Shown piece after piece: positions 1 through 9,325 of a stretch of DNA of 64,000 nt. Under the pieces are notes generated by a model. It saw only the letters and a list, made by a program, of their open reading frames with translations. It ran no database searches and was not told where the DNA came from. Made by a program: the position numbers and the translations under genes. The DNA is from Pseudorhodobacter antarcticus (lineage in GTDB: Bacteria; Pseudomonadota; Alphaproteobacteria; Rhodobacterales; Rhodobacteraceae). The DNA lies in the NCBI GenBank assembly GCA_945860375.1, contig CAMAQR010000005.1, positions 1 through 64,000 of the forward strand, read 5' to 3'. Each line of letters begins with the position of its first letter. Position 1 is the first letter of the stretch.

Positions 1-65
1 TCGGCGAAGGCCATGCCCGCGATCAGGGCAAGGCTGGCGGCAAGAGCTTTGGTGGCAAATTTCAT
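1..65 (-). CDS. Start of an exported protein (partial, runs off the left edge)
   Basis: Only the first 21 codons are in the window, reading leftward from an ATG at 65. They encode MKFATKALAASLALIAGMAF followed by A, a textbook Sec signal peptide with a basic start, a hydrophobic core and a small residue before the probable cleavage site. The mature protein lies outside the window, so its function cannot be named. It reads in the same direction as the next gene inward, with about 100 bases between them. Confidence 0.6.
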   Translation of the reverse strand, partial: MKFATKALAASLALIAGMAFA

Positions 66-126
66 GTTCAGACTCCGTGCTGGGACAATACGCCGCAGTA
101 TAGGCAGCGCTTGGGCCACCCGCATA

Positions 127-140
127 CAGACTTTAGTCTG
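127..140. promoter_or_regulatory. Short inverted repeat between two leftward genes
   Basis: CAGACT and AGTCTG flank two T bases, giving a 6-bp stem. It lies downstream of the transglycosylase stop and about 60 bases upstream of the exported protein's start, so it could be an operator for that gene or a weak hairpin. No T-tract follows on either strand. The functional call is weak. Confidence 0.2.
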
Positions 141-163
141 AAACTGTGACGATCACGCAAATG

Positions 164-1399
164 TCAGCGCAGTTTCGCCAAGACATCCAAACTGGGATAG
201 CCGTCGGGCGTCAGGCCCTGTTGACGCTGAAATGCCTTCACCGCCGCGATGGTCAGGGGGCCAATCTTGCCATCGGCCTCGCCTGCGTAAACGCCTGCGT
301 CCAGCAGACGTTGCTGCAGCTCGCGGCGTTCCGGCAGCGTCAACGCCCGCAAATCGCGTGGCCATGTGGCGTGGAAGGCCTCGGCCCCGGCGATGCGGTC
401 TGCCAAATGGCCCACGGCGATGACATAGGCGTCGGCCTTGTTATAGGCTTCTATCGCGGCAAAGTTGTCGCGGATCAGAAAGGCCGGGCCGCGCGCGCCT
501 GCGGGCAGCAAAAGCGAAGCCCAACCATCGGCAGCCAGTGGGTTGCCGTTTGCGTCACGCATGCCCATCGCAGCCCAAGCTGTCATCGGGCGTTGGGTGC
601 GGTCGCCCGAGATGCCATAGTCAAAACCCTCTGGCAGCATCACCTCGTCACCCCAACGCATCCCGGATTTCCAGCCGAAATTCGCCAGATATGCGGCGGT
701 GGAAGCCAGCGCGTCGGTGGGATCATCGCCCCAGACGTCGGGCTTGCCATTGCCATCGAAATCCACGGCGAGAGACAGGAAAGAACTGGGCATGAACTGG
801 GTGTGCCCCATGGCACCTGCCCAACTGCCAACCATATTCTTGGGCGTCACATTGCCCGCCTGCAGGATTTGCAACGCGCCCAGCAGTTCGGATTCAAAAA
901 ACGCGGCGCGGCGGCCCTCATAGGCCAAGGTTGCCAAGGCGGAAGGGGTGTAAACATCACCGCGCACCGCGCCATAGGCGCTTTCCAGCCCCCAGATCGC
1001 CAGCACGACATGCTTGTCCACCCCGAAGGTGGATTCGATATGGGCCAGCAAGTCCGCGTGCTTTTTCAGCGCCTTCTGACCGCTGGCGATGCGGTCTTCG
1101 GACGCGGCGCGGTCCAGATAATCCCAGATCGTGCGGGTGAATTCATCCTGCTTGCGGTCGCGTTCCACCACATCGGGCCGGAAATGCGCGGGCTGCATGG
1201 CGGCGTCAAAGACCGCCGCCGAAATGCCTTGCGCCAAGGCCCGGCCCCGGAAATCAGCCACCCAGGCCTGCAGCCCGGCCTCGGTGCCATTTTCAATCGA
1301 CGTGTTTTGCATCGGTGTCTCTTGCCCCCAAACCATGCCGGGTAGTGTCAGGCCAAGGCCCAGAAAGACAACCCGCATCAGGATGTGAAAGACATTCAT
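164..1399 (-). CDS. Lytic murein transglycosylase, MltB family, with peptidoglycan-binding domain
   Basis: This 411-residue protein is predicted to cleave the glycan strands of peptidoglycan with anhydro-muramic product formation in the periplasm. A hydrophobic signal segment covers residues 8-25. The MltB-type catalytic domain follows, with AIWGLESAYG placing the likely catalytic glutamate at E139 and the conserved stretch GHTQFMPSSF further on. The last ~60 residues form a PG_binding_1 domain (GEADGKIGPLTIAAVKAFQ). The ATG at 1399 is preceded by GGGGG four bases away; a second in-frame ATG at 1378 would shorten the n-region. It follows the RNase R gene in the same direction. The family is clear; which MltB paralogue it is remains open. 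Confidence 0.92.
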   Translation of the reverse strand: MNVFHILMRVVFLGLGLTLPGMVWGQETPMQNTSIENGTEAGLQAWVADFRGRALAQGISAAVFDAAMQPAHFRPDVVERDRKQDEFTRTIWDYLDRAASEDRIASGQKALKKHADLLAHIESTFGVDKHVVLAIWGLESAYGAVRGDVYTPSALATLAYEGRRAAFFESELLGALQILQAGNVTPKNMVGSWAGAMGHTQFMPSSFLSLAVDFDGNGKPDVWGDDPTDALASTAAYLANFGWKSGMRWGDEVMLPEGFDYGISGDRTQRPMTAWAAMGMRDANGNPLAADGWASLLLPAGARGPAFLIRDNFAAIEAYNKADAYVIAVGHLADRIAGAEAFHATWPRDLRALTLPERRELQQRLLDAGVYAGEADGKIGPLTIAAVKAFQRQQGLTPDGYPSLDVLAKLR

Positions 1400-1440
1400 G
1401 ACACCCCCGCACCCTGCGCATCGGTTTGACCCGACGCGAC

Positions 1441-3681
1441 CTAACGCTTTTTGCGCACCAGTTTGCGCTGCAGTTTCTCGGCCTTGATCGCCGATTTTCC
1501 CGGCTTGCGCGGCTGATAACGCCCGCCCTTGCCGCTGCGGCCCGTCGGCAAGGTCTGCCCGTCCAGCATCAACAAATCGAGCATCAAGCCGCCTGTCATC
1601 GGCACCGCCTCGGCCAGACGCACGGTGACGCGTTGGCCCAGACCGATCACCACCCCGGTGTCAGACCCGGTCAGGGTTTGGGTGACGTCGTCATAATGGA
1701 AGAATTCGCGCCCGATGGACCGGATCGGCACCAGACCATCCGCCCCGGTTTCGTCCAGCTTTACAAACAGACCGAACCGCTGCACGCCCGAAATGCGGCC
1801 TTCAAATTCCGCCCCCACCCGATCGGCCAGATAAGCGGCCAAGTAGCGGTCTGACGTGTCACGCTCCGCCATCATCGAACGGCGTTCGGTGTCGGAAATC
1901 TGCTTGGCGGTTTCGTCCAGGTTTTCAACGTCCCACGCCGACAAGCCATCATCGCCCCAGCCATGGCCCGCAATCAGCGCGCGATGCACGATCAGATCGG
2001 AATAACGGCGGATGGGTGAAGTGAAATGCGCGTAGTTGCGCAGGGCAAGGCCGAAATGGCCAAAGTTTTCAGCGTTGTAATAGGCCTGCGTCATGCTGCG
2101 CAGGGTGGTGACATTCATCAGCTCGTCAAACTCGGTGCCCTGCGCCTGCGCCAGCAAACGGTTCAGATGCGCGGTTTTCAAAACCTGACCCTTGGCGAGG
2201 GTGAAGCCCGACGCTTCGGCCACTTCACGCAAACTGTCAAGTTTCTGCGGGCTGGGTTCTTCATGCACGCGAAACAGCAGCGGGCGTTTCAGGCGGATCA
2301 GCTCTTCGGCGGCGGCGACATTGGCCAGCACCATGTATTCCTCGATCAGCTTGTGCGCATCAAGGCGGTTGCTGAAGGCCACGGACAGCACCTGACCCTC
2401 GTCCGACAGCACGATCTTGCGCTCGGGCAGGTCCAGTTCCAACGGCTGACGGGCGGCGCGGGCGGTTTTCAGGGCGGTGTAGGCGGCGTACAAAGGTTTG
2501 ATCACGCGGTCCAGCAACGGCGCGGTGGTGGTATCCGGGAGGCCGTCCATGGCGTTTTGCACCTGACGGTAGTTCAGGCTGCCCTGCGACCGCATCAAGC
2601 CCCGCACAAAGCGGTGGCTGATCTTGGTGCCATGGGCATCCAGCCGCATCCGCACCGCAAGGCAGGCACGATCAACATTCTCATGCAGGCTGCACAGATC
2701 GCCCGACAGCACGTCTGGCAGCATCGGCACCACGCGGTCGGGGAAATAGCTGGAATTGCCACGCTTGCGCGCCTCACGGTCCAGCGCCGATCCGGGGCGG
2801 ACGTAATGCGCGACATCGGCAATGGCGACCCAGATGATGTGGCCACCGGGGTTTTGCGCGTCGGTATCGGCCTCGGCATAGACAGCATCGTCACGGTCGC
2901 GGGCATCGACCGGGTCAATAGTGACCAAGGGCAGGTCACGCAGATCGTCGCGTTTGGCCAAGGGCGCGGGGGCGGCACCATCCGCCTCGGCAATCACGGC
3001 GTCGGGGAACTGGTCCGGGATGCCGTGCTGGTGGATGGCGATCAGGCTGACGGCGCGCGGTCCGCTTGGATCCCCCAGCCGCGCGACAATGCGCGCCTGC
3101 GGCAAGCCCATACGCTTTGGCCCGGTCTGCTCGGCCTCCACCAACTCGCCATCGCGGGCCCCGGCAGTGAACTCGCGCGCCACCCGCCATTCCTTGTCAT
3201 TGCCCTTGTCGATGGGAATGATCCGCCCGCCTTCGGCATTTTCACGAAAAACGCCCAGCAGTTTCAGGGGGTTGGTACCGATGCGCCGGATCAAACGGGC
3301 CTCATAGCCGTGGTCTTCACCCTCAACCGCAGCCAGCCGCGCCAGAATACGCTCTCCGGCGGCCAAGGCCGGATCGCCCTTTTGCGGCACGATCAGGATG
3401 CGCGGGGCATCATCGGCGTCATCTTCCAAGGGTCGCGCGAACAGATCGCCGTTGGCATCGGGTGGCAGCACCAGCAGCACCGAAACGGGCGGCAAAGCGC
3501 CGGGCGCGCGGAATTTGCGGCTGCGCATCTCAAGGCCACCCTCGGCCTCCAACTCTTTCAGCAAGCGTTTCAGGTCAATGCGCGCATCGCCCTTGATGCC
3601 AAAAGCGTTGGCAATATCGCGCTTGGCCACAAGGCCGGGGTTCTCGGTGATCCATTGACGGATCTGATCTTTGGTGGGCAT
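1441..3681 (-). CDS. rnr: Ribonuclease R
   Basis: RNase R is a 3'-5' exoribonuclease that digests structured RNA and takes part in rRNA and tmRNA-linked quality control. The 746-residue protein has an N-terminal helix-turn-helix-like region (KDQIRQWITENPG), cold-shock-like domains, then the RNB catalytic domain with the acidic cluster TIDPVDARDRDDAVYAE and the later TSPIRRYSDLIVHR. An S1 domain (FEGRISGVQRFGLFVKL) and a basic tail rich in K and R end it. ATGs at 3699 and 3690 are also in frame; the one at 3681 has GGGGA eight bases upstream and gives the usual family start. The transglycosylase gene follows after ~40 bases. Confidence 0.93.
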   Translation of the reverse strand: MPTKDQIRQWITENPGLVAKRDIANAFGIKGDARIDLKRLLKELEAEGGLEMRSRKFRAPGALPPVSVLLVLPPDANGDLFARPLEDDADDAPRILIVPQKGDPALAAGERILARLAAVEGEDHGYEARLIRRIGTNPLKLLGVFRENAEGGRIIPIDKGNDKEWRVAREFTAGARDGELVEAEQTGPKRMGLPQARIVARLGDPSGPRAVSLIAIHQHGIPDQFPDAVIAEADGAAPAPLAKRDDLRDLPLVTIDPVDARDRDDAVYAEADTDAQNPGGHIIWVAIADVAHYVRPGSALDREARKRGNSSYFPDRVVPMLPDVLSGDLCSLHENVDRACLAVRMRLDAHGTKISHRFVRGLMRSQGSLNYRQVQNAMDGLPDTTTAPLLDRVIKPLYAAYTALKTARAARQPLELDLPERKIVLSDEGQVLSVAFSNRLDAHKLIEEYMVLANVAAAEELIRLKRPLLFRVHEEPSPQKLDSLREVAEASGFTLAKGQVLKTAHLNRLLAQAQGTEFDELMNVTTLRSMTQAYYNAENFGHFGLALRNYAHFTSPIRRYSDLIVHRALIAGHGWGDDGLSAWDVENLDETAKQISDTERRSMMAERDTSDRYLAAYLADRVGAEFEGRISGVQRFGLFVKLDETGADGLVPIRSIGREFFHYDDVTQTLTGSDTGVVIGLGQRVTVRLAEAVPMTGGLMLDLLMLDGQTLPTGRSGKGGRYQPRKPGKSAIKAEKLQRKLVRKKR

Positions 3682-3887
3682 TGGGTTCATCCCCAACATC
3701 TAACATGCAGCGCCAGCGCCTTAAAGGCCACAGATCAGCCCCGAGTTGCTGTTTTCCAAATACTCAGGCCGGAATTCCGCAATTCCGGTACGGCAGAGTT
3801 CACAGCACCCTCAAACCGCCGCCGCAAAACCAGAGGCGGCAGCCCGATGGTTAGGGGCTCGATGCCCCGATCAATCGGACCGCCTTA

Positions 3888-4790
3888 TCAATTGAACACC
3901 CGGCTTGGATGCAGCTCACCCGATTTGTAGATCCCCACCGCCACCGCGCGGCCCTGATAACTGGCCCAAGCCTCTTCGCCCCAGCCCACAGAGGATGCCA
4001 ACACCATTCCCGGATTGCCATTCTTCAACCGCGCAGCACCCTCGGGCGTGCAGGGCAGTTCCGGCAGATCGGCCAGACCCAATTCCAGCGGTTGCAGCCA
4101 GGCATCCAGCTCGGCAGTCTTGGCCAGCGCGTCAATCTGCGCCAGCGTGATGCCCTGCGCCACAGTGAACGGCCCCGACCATTCGCGGCGCAGCCAGGCC
4201 ACATGGCCCAGACAGCCCAGAACCGCGCCCAGATCGCGGGCGATGGACCGCACATAGCCGCCCTTGCCGCAAACCATTTCCAATTCGACATGCTCGGCAT
4301 CCGGGCGCGACAGCATCTCCAGCCGCTCGACCCACAGGGGCCGCGCCGCCAAATCCATCACTTCACCCTCGCGCGCCAGATCATAGGCGCGCTCGCCGTC
4401 CACCTTCACGGCGGAAAACTGCGGTGGCACCTGTTGAATGTCGCCGCGAAAGGCCACCAGCGCCGCCTCAATCGCCGCATCGGCGGGACGCAGGTCTGAT
4501 GTCGAAATCACCGTGCCCTCGGCGTCATCGGTGGTCGTGGCCGCGCCCAGATTGACCATGAAGCGATAGCATTTCAGGGCGTCAGTGATGTAGGGCACGG
4601 TTTTGGTCGCCTCACCCAGCGCAATCGCCAGAACGCCCGTCGCCGCTGGGTCCAAAGTGCCCGCATGCCCGGCCTTCTGCGCGTCCATCGCCCATTTGAC
4701 CTTGTTCACCACGGCAGTCGAAGTGATCCCGGCGGGCTTGTCCACCACCAGCCAGCCCGAAACCACTCTGCCTTTTTTACCGCGTGCCAT
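3888..4790 (-). CDS. truB: tRNA pseudouridine(55) synthase TruB
   Basis: TruB converts U55 in the T-loop of tRNAs to pseudouridine. The 300-residue product shows the family motif [14 protein letters not shown] with the catalytic aspartate at D47, plus the KPAGITS loop near the N-terminus and [15 protein letters not shown] further on. The start at 4790 is chosen because AGGAGG lies five bases upstream; an in-frame ATG farther out (4808) has no such site. It is the last gene of a leftward rbfA-DUF2233-truB run, matching the common bacterial pairing of rbfA with truB in translation and ribosome-assembly operons. Confidence 0.95.
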   Translation of the reverse strand: MARGKKGRVVSGWLVVDKPAGITSTAVVNKVKWAMDAQKAGHAGTLDPAATGVLAIALGEATKTVPYITDALKCYRFMVNLGAATTTDDAEGTVISTSDLRPADAAIEAALVAFRGDIQQVPPQFSAVKVDGERAYDLAREGEVMDLAARPLWVERLEMLSRPDAEHVELEMVCGKGGYVRSIARDLGAVLGCLGHVAWLRREWSGPFTVAQGITLAQIDALAKTAELDAWLQPLELGLADLPELPCTPEGAARLKNGNPGMVLASSVGWGEEAWASYQGRAVAVGIYKSGELHPSRVFN

Positions 4791-4838
4791 TGGGGCCTCC
4801 TGTTGCAACCCGCCCCGTAGCCCCCTGCAGGCACAAGG

Positions 4839-5561
4839 TCAACCTTGCGGGCCGACAACGCCCAAGATCGGCCCCATCGGAAAGCCGCCGTCGTGGCGGT
4901 TGAGCTGCGGCGCGTAAAGGCGCGAGATATTGCCATCAAGGTACAGCGCGTTCGGCGTGCCCAGCACATCGCGGAACAGCCGGGCAAAGCTGTGAAAGTT
5001 CACCGCATCGTTGGACATCACCATCACGGCGCGGCCATCTTCCGCGACTCCCACTCCGTTGCGGATGTAAAGCGAATCGGATGTGGCGAGAAACTTCGGA
5101 TGCAGCGCGCCGTTGATCACCAGCATCGGGCCGGACTGAGTGGCATAGCGGCAGGCGGGTTTGGCTTCGGCAAATGCCCGGCTTTCGACAACCGAAAACC
5201 CATCGCCCACGCAGAACACCCCATTCGGCAGCAGGCCAAAGTTTCCCGGCCCGTCGCCGGTGATCAGGGGTGCCGCCTCGGCCCCGCCTTCGACATAGAG
5301 CCCCACCGGGGACAGATCATGATGGTACATGCCGCCGTTCATCGCGGCCAGCAGCCGCAAACCCTGTGCGTTCAACGTCTGATCCACGGCGGCAAAACTG
5401 CCATAGGCGCCATCCGGGCCGCTTTGGAACAGCCGCATATCCTCGGTCGCGGCGATGTCGCAGGTGGTGTAAGACGCGCCCTCGAAGGTCAGATCGCGGC
5501 AAGCCACCGCCTGCGCCGGTTGCGCCAGCAGCAGGGCCAGCAGGGTCAGCAGCGCGCGCAC
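4839..5561 (-). CDS. Phosphodiester glycosidase-like protein (DUF2233/NAGPA domain), exported
   Basis: The 240-residue protein belongs by its motifs to the phosphodiester glycosidase/DUF2233 family (MNGGMYHHDLSPVGLYVEGG; SGPMLVINGALHP; ALYLDGNISRLY). Members cleave GlcNAc phosphodiesters or are uncharacterised; the substrate here is unknown. Translation most likely starts at GTG 5561: GAGG sits nine bases upstream and the reading then opens with a signal peptide ending LLAQPAQAVA. A longer reading upstream has no signal-like start and overlaps rbfA. The rbfA stop lies only four bases before the GTG, suggesting translational coupling. The gene sits between rbfA and truB. Confidence 0.82.
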   Translation of the reverse strand: MRALLTLLALLLAQPAQAVACRDLTFEGASYTTCDIAATEDMRLFQSGPDGAYGSFAAVDQTLNAQGLRLLAAMNGGMYHHDLSPVGLYVEGGAEAAPLITGDGPGNFGLLPNGVFCVGDGFSVVESRAFAEAKPACRYATQSGPMLVINGALHPKFLATSDSLYIRNGVGVAEDGRAVMVMSNDAVNFHSFARLFRDVLGTPNALYLDGNISRLYAPQLNRHDGGFPMGPILGVVGPQG

Positions 5562-5565
5562 CAGA

Positions 5566-6000
5566 TCAATCCTCGGGTGTGGCGTCGGGTGTCTGGTCGG
5601 GTTCGGCTGAGATGTCACGCTGCACCGTCGGGTCGGAAAACAGCCTCCGGGTTTCGTCCAGCCGGTCAAACGTCTCATCGGCGCGAAAGCGCAGTTCGGG
5701 CGAATGTTTCAGCGTCATTTCCGCCGAGACCCGCTTGCGCAGTTCCCAAGCGTTGCGGGCCAATGCCGCAATCGCCTCTTCTACAGTGGCCCCGCCCATC
5801 AGCGGCATGACGTAAACGGTGGCGACGCGCAGGTCGGCTGAGACCGCAACCTCGCCCACCGTGATGTACATGCTGTTGAGCGTGGTGTCGTGGATTTCCT
5901 GCCGTGACAGCAGTTCCGACAGGGTGCGACGGATCAGTTCGCCGACACGAAGTTGCCGCTGCGATGGGCCTTTGGCCGAGAGGGTGTGTTTGGGTGCCAT
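5566..6000 (-). CDS. rbfA: Ribosome-binding factor A
   Basis: RbfA binds the 30S subunit and assists late 16S rRNA maturation and cold adaptation. The 144-residue protein carries the KH-like fold signature: SQRQLRVGELIRRTLSELL at the N-terminus, then the strand-rich VGEVAVSADLRVATVYVMPL and ELRFRADETFDR. The start at ATG 6000 gives the normal family N-terminus (MAPKHTLSAKG); an earlier in-frame ATG at 6048 would add an Arg/Cys-rich extension not expected for RbfA. It leads the rbfA-DUF2233-truB operon and is divergent from dapB. Confidence 0.93.
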   Translation of the reverse strand: MAPKHTLSAKGPSQRQLRVGELIRRTLSELLSRQEIHDTTLNSMYITVGEVAVSADLRVATVYVMPLMGGATVEEAIAALARNAWELRKRVSAEMTLKHSPELRFRADETFDRLDETRRLFSDPTVQRDISAEPDQTPDATPED

Positions 6001-6094
6001 GCTCCCATTTAGGCGAAACGGGCGGCAGTCGCAACGGCGGGCTTTCATGGCGCGCGCTTAGGCGCTAAACCCTGCCAAAACGCAGGGGCAAGCC

Positions 6095-6904
6095 ATGACC
6101 ATCAGACCGGGTATCGTGATCACAGGCGCATCGGGACGGATGGGCCAGATGCTGGTGAAAGCGTTGGAAGGGTCCGATCGCGCCAAGCTGGTGGGCTGTG
6201 TGGAACGCGCGGGCCATGCGTGGATTGGCCGCGATGTGGGCGCCTGTATGGGCGGCGCTGCGGTTGGCGTGCTGGTGACGGATGACCCGCTGGAGGCGTT
6301 CGCGCGCGCCCAAGCGGTGATCGACTTCACCGCCCCATCGGCCACTGTGGAATTCGCCAAACTCGCCGCGCAAGCCCGCGCCGTGCATGTGATCGGCACC
6401 ACCGGGCTGGAACCTGCGCATCACGCCGCACTGGACCTTGCCGCGCATCATGCGGTGATCATTCAGGCTGGCAACATGAGCCTTGGTGTCAACCTGATGA
6501 CCAGACTGACCCAAAAGGTCGCGGCGGCTTTGGATGCCGATTGGGATGTAGAGATCGTCGAATCGCACCACCGCATGAAGGTGGATGCCCCGTCCGGCAC
6601 GGCGTTGATGCTGGGTCAGGCGGCGGCTGAGGGGCGCGGCGTGGCGTTGGATCAGGCGATGGTTTCTGGCCGGGACGGTATCACCGGGGCGCGGACGCGC
6701 GGCACCATCGGCTTCAGCGCCATTCGCGGCGGCGACATCGTGGGCGAGCATGACGTGATCTTTGCTGCCGATGGCGAGCGCATCGTGCTGCGACATCTGG
6801 CCACGGATCGCAGTATCTTCGCGCGCGGCGCATTGCGGGCTGCGATCTGGGGACAGGACCAGAAACCGGGCCGCTATGACATGATGGATGTGCTGGGGCT
6901 TTAA
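6095..6904 (+). CDS. dapB: 4-hydroxy-tetrahydrodipicolinate reductase
   Basis: DapB reduces hydroxy-tetrahydrodipicolinate to tetrahydrodipicolinate with NAD(P)H in the diaminopimelate/lysine pathway, supplying both lysine and peptidoglycan precursors. The 269-residue protein has the N-terminal dinucleotide-binding motif GASGRMG (11-17), the GTTG motif near 101-104 and the active-site signature [15 protein letters not shown] with H158/H159 and K162. Length fits the family. AGGGG lies seven bases before the ATG. It is transcribed divergently from rbfA, and its stop is followed at once by a copy of the dispersed intergenic repeat. Confidence 0.96.
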   Translation: MTIRPGIVITGASGRMGQMLVKALEGSDRAKLVGCVERAGHAWIGRDVGACMGGAAVGVLVTDDPLEAFARAQAVIDFTAPSATVEFAKLAAQARAVHVIGTTGLEPAHHAALDLAAHHAVIIQAGNMSLGVNLMTRLTQKVAAALDADWDVEIVESHHRMKVDAPSGTALMLGQAAAEGRGVALDQAMVSGRDGITGARTRGTIGFSAIRGGDIVGEHDVIFAADGERIVLRHLATDRSIFARGALRAAIWGQDQKPGRYDMMDVLGL

Positions 6905-6913
6905 CCCAGCCGG

Positions 6914-6946
6914 TTTCATCTTGGCCCAAATATCCCCGCCGGAGGC
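6914..6946 (+). repeat. Dispersed intergenic repeat, copy 1
   Basis: This reads TTTCATCTTGGCCCAAATAT followed by CCCCGCCGGAGGC. The same string recurs near 24148 and, as two facing arms, at 51041-51099, with degenerate relatives at 8535, 41681 and 45903. Here it starts ten bases after the dapB stop and lies between convergent genes. Confidence 0.7.
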
Positions 6947-6973
6947 TTCGCGATCGGCGTCAAGCGCTGCGGT

Positions 6974-7147
6974 TCAGAAATCGACCGCGAGACCCTTTTT
7001 CTCCCAATCGCCATAGCGCACGGGTTCGGGGCCGTCGCGGCCCCCCAATTCGGGCGGCAAGGCGGGTTTCTCTTGTTTGCGGCGCTCGGCGGCTTCGGCG
7101 AGGGCGCGTTGGGCGGCGGGCGGCAGGTCAGGCGAATTATCGGACAC
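6974..7147 (-). CDS. DUF1674 protein, SDHAF4-like succinate dehydrogenase assembly factor
   Basis: A 57-residue protein ending in the DUF1674 signature GGRDGPEPVRYGDWEKKG, with an Ala/Glu/Lys-rich helix before it (PPAAQRALAEAAERRKQEK). Eukaryotic members (SDHAF4) help assemble flavinylated SdhA into complex II; the bacterial role is inferred from that. The GTG at 7147 is preferred: AAGGA lies seven bases upstream and the product then has the usual family start. An ATG at 7189 would add 14 residues. It is divergent from rsmB and convergent with dapB. Confidence 0.8.
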   Translation of the reverse strand: MSDNSPDLPPAAQRALAEAAERRKQEKPALPPELGGRDGPEPVRYGDWEKKGLAVDF

Positions 7148-7214
7148 GGCGGTTTCCTTGCGGTGGCGCATGGCTTGATATACGGCCAATCAGGGCAGCG
7201 GCAAGGGTTGGCAG

Positions 7215-8483
7215 ATGGCAGATACGAATGCAGCGGGTTTGGCCGCACGACAGGCGGCTTTGGCGCTGCTGACGCAAGTGATGGAAGAGGGTCAAACCAT
7301 GGCGCAGGTTCTGGCCCAGCGCGATGGCCCCCTGAAGGGCGTGGCGCCGGCGGACCGCGCCCGTGCGCAGCGGCTGGCCTTGCAGGTTGTGCGGCAGATG
7401 GAGCCGGTGGATAAGCTGCTGGAACCCCTGCTGCGCAAGGAACCGCCATTGCTGGTGATGAACATCCTGCGGCTGGCCGTCACCGAACTGGCGGCGGGCA
7501 CGGCCGCGCATGGGGTGGTGAATGCCGCCGTTGAACTGGCGCAGCGGGGCAAGCGCACGGCGCCGATGGCCGGGTTGGTCAACGCGGTGCTGCGCAAAGT
7601 TCCCGTCGGCACCGCTTTGCCCGGCCCGGCGCAGCGGCTGCCGCGCTGGCTGCGTCAGCCCTTGGTGCATGCCTATGGCCGCGATACGGTGAACGCGATC
7701 GAGGCCGTGCATGCCAGCGCCCCGCCCTTGGACATCACCCCGCGCGGGGCCGTGTTGCCGGAAGGCGAGCGGTTGCCGACGGGGTCGGTCCGTTTGGCCG
7801 AACCGGGGCAGGTTTCGGCCCTGCCCGGCTATGATACCGGCGATTGGTGGGTGCAGGACGCGGCGGCGGCGCTGGCCGTGCCTCTGCTCGGCGTGAAACC
7901 GGGAGAGCACGTGCTGGACATGTGTGCGGCCCCCGGCGGCAAGACGTTGCAATTGGCGACGGCGGGCGCGGTGGTCACGGCGCTGGATATGTCGGCGCCG
8001 CGGATGGAGCGGGTGGCGGAAAATCTGGCCCGCACCGGGCTGTCGGCGCGGTTGGTGGTGGCCGATGCGCTGCATTGGCGGCCCGAGGCGCTGTTTGACG
8101 CGGTGCTGCTGGACGCGCCTTGTTCGGCCAGCGGCACCATCCGGCGACACCCGGAACTGCCGTTCCTCAAGGACGGGACCGAAATTGCCGAACTGGTGAC
8201 ATTGCAACGCGCGATGTTCGATATCGCGCTGTCGATGCTGAAACCCGGCGGGCGGATGGTGTTTTGCACCTGTTCGCTGTTGCCGGATGAGGGCGAGGCG
8301 CAGCTGGCGGGAGCTCTGGCGCGGCATCCGGGGTTGCGCGTGGTGCGGCCCGATCTGCCGGGCGTGGATGCGGAGTGGATCACCGAAGGCGGCGGTTTGC
8401 GGTTGCGGCCGGATTACTGGGCAGAGCGCGGCGGGATGGATGGGTTTTTCATGGCTTTGGTTGTCAAAGGCGTGGCGGTCTGA
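7215..8483 (+). CDS. rsmB: 16S rRNA (cytosine-C5)-methyltransferase, RsmB/NOP family
   Basis: RsmB methylates C967 of 16S rRNA using S-adenosylmethionine. The 422-residue protein has an N-terminal NusB-like helical domain (residues ~1-130) and a C-terminal methyltransferase domain. The SAM motif VLDMCAAPGGKT lies near 233-244. The two family cysteines are present: C303 in DAPCSASG and C353 in CTCSLLPDEGE. It starts 25 bases from the nearest alternative start of the divergent DUF1674 gene. A degenerate copy of the intergenic repeat lies about 50 bases after its stop. The exact target base is inferred from family. Confidence 0.92.
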   Translation: MADTNAAGLAARQAALALLTQVMEEGQTMAQVLAQRDGPLKGVAPADRARAQRLALQVVRQMEPVDKLLEPLLRKEPPLLVMNILRLAVTELAAGTAAHGVVNAAVELAQRGKRTAPMAGLVNAVLRKVPVGTALPGPAQRLPRWLRQPLVHAYGRDTVNAIEAVHASAPPLDITPRGAVLPEGERLPTGSVRLAEPGQVSALPGYDTGDWWVQDAAAALAVPLLGVKPGEHVLDMCAAPGGKTLQLATAGAVVTALDMSAPRMERVAENLARTGLSARLVVADALHWRPEALFDAVLLDAPCSASGTIRRHPELPFLKDGTEIAELVTLQRAMFDIALSMLKPGGRMVFCTCSLLPDEGEAQLAGALARHPGLRVVRPDLPGVDAEWITEGGGLRLRPDYWAERGGMDGFFMALVVKGVAV

Positions 8484-8534
8484 CGCCCGCCCTGCGGATG
8501 GCCGCATCGGTCGGGTCTGTGGAGGCGCTGGGAC

Positions 8535-8567
8535 GCTCCGCGGGGGATATTTAGAGACAGATGAAAC
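8535..8567 (-). repeat. Dispersed intergenic repeat, degenerate copy
   Basis: GCTCCGCGGGGGATATTT followed by AGAGACAGATGAAAC resembles the repeat read on the opposite strand, but the GGCCAA core is replaced. It lies between the convergent rsmB and SDR genes. Confidence 0.45.
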
Positions 8568-8593
8568 GGCTGGTGCGGGTGGCCGGGTCAGGG

Positions 8594-9325
8594 TTATTTC
8601 GGCGCAAAGATGCGGTAATAGGCCCAGTCAGGCAGGAATTGTGATGCTCGGAACAGCCATGAAAAGGCGGTGGGGAAGCTTGACTTGAAGCGATTGCCTT
8701 GCATCAGTTTCATCATATGGCCAGCGGCCTGATCGGGCTCCATCAGGAAGGGCATCTTGAAGTCGTTCTTATCCGTCAACCTTGTGCGGATGAATCCCGG
8801 GTTGCCCAGTTGCACCTTGATCCCGCTGCCACGCAGGTCGGCGTAAAGGCTTTCTGCCAGCACCATCACTCCGGCCTTCGACGCCGCATAGCCCAAAGCC
8901 CCCGGCAGGCCGCGAAAGCCGGACAGCGAGCCGGTGATCACGATATGGCCCGCACCGCGTGCGACCATGGCGGGCAGGACTGCCGCCACCACGCGCGCGC
9001 AGCCGGTGAAGTTCACATCGCACATGGCGGTCAGATGATCTGCGTCTACGGCCTGGGCGGTCATCGGCCAATAGACTCCGGCCAGAAAGACCATGCCATC
9101 CACCGGGCCAAGCTGAGCGGCGGCTTGTGCGACCGATGCCGCGTCGGCCACATCCATTGGCACCGCTGTTGCGCCCGCAATGGCGTCGCAGGCGCGGGCC
9201 AGGGTTTCGGCATTGCGGGCGGACAGGATCACCTGCGCGCCGGCGGCGGCGAGTTGCTGCGCAAGGGCCAGCCCCAGGCCTTCACTTGCCCCGACCAGCC
9301 AATAACGTTTGCCTGCGAAATTCAT
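8594..9325 (-). CDS. Short-chain dehydrogenase/reductase (last gene of the sigma-E-type operon)
   Basis: A 243-residue SDR enzyme with the nucleotide-binding GASEGLGLALA (12-22), an acidic DVAD after strand 3, ITGSLSG and the catalytic YAASK (Y146, K150). The substrate is unknown. It is the last of four leftward genes and overlaps the DUF3833 gene by four bases (ATGA), so it is very likely co-translated with it. The operon starts at the sigma-E-type promoter near 11925-11952, which implies induction by singlet oxygen or related stress. Family assignment is firm; physiological role is inferred from position only. Confidence 0.88.
   Translation of the reverse strand: MNFAGKRYWLVGASEGLGLALAQQLAAAGAQVILSARNAETLARACDAIAGATAVPMDVADAASVAQAAAQLGPVDGMVFLAGVYWPMTAQAVDADHLTAMCDVNFTGCARVVAAVLPAMVARGAGHIVITGSLSGFRGLPGALGYAASKAGVMVLAESLYADLRGSGIKVQLGNPGFIRTRLTDKNDFKMPFLMEPDQAAGHMMKLMQGNRFKSSFPTAFSWLFRASQFLPDWAYYRIFAPK

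Noticed and set aside
3700..3887. Possible RNA gene between rnr and truB
   Set aside because: Some short complementary segments are present but no tRNA or known RNA fold could be drawn.
2026..3930. Long open frame opposite to the RNase R gene
   Set aside because: It lies fully antisense to a clear RNase R gene and its translation has no domain, only the Arg/Gly/His-rich composition typical of a reversed GC-rich gene.
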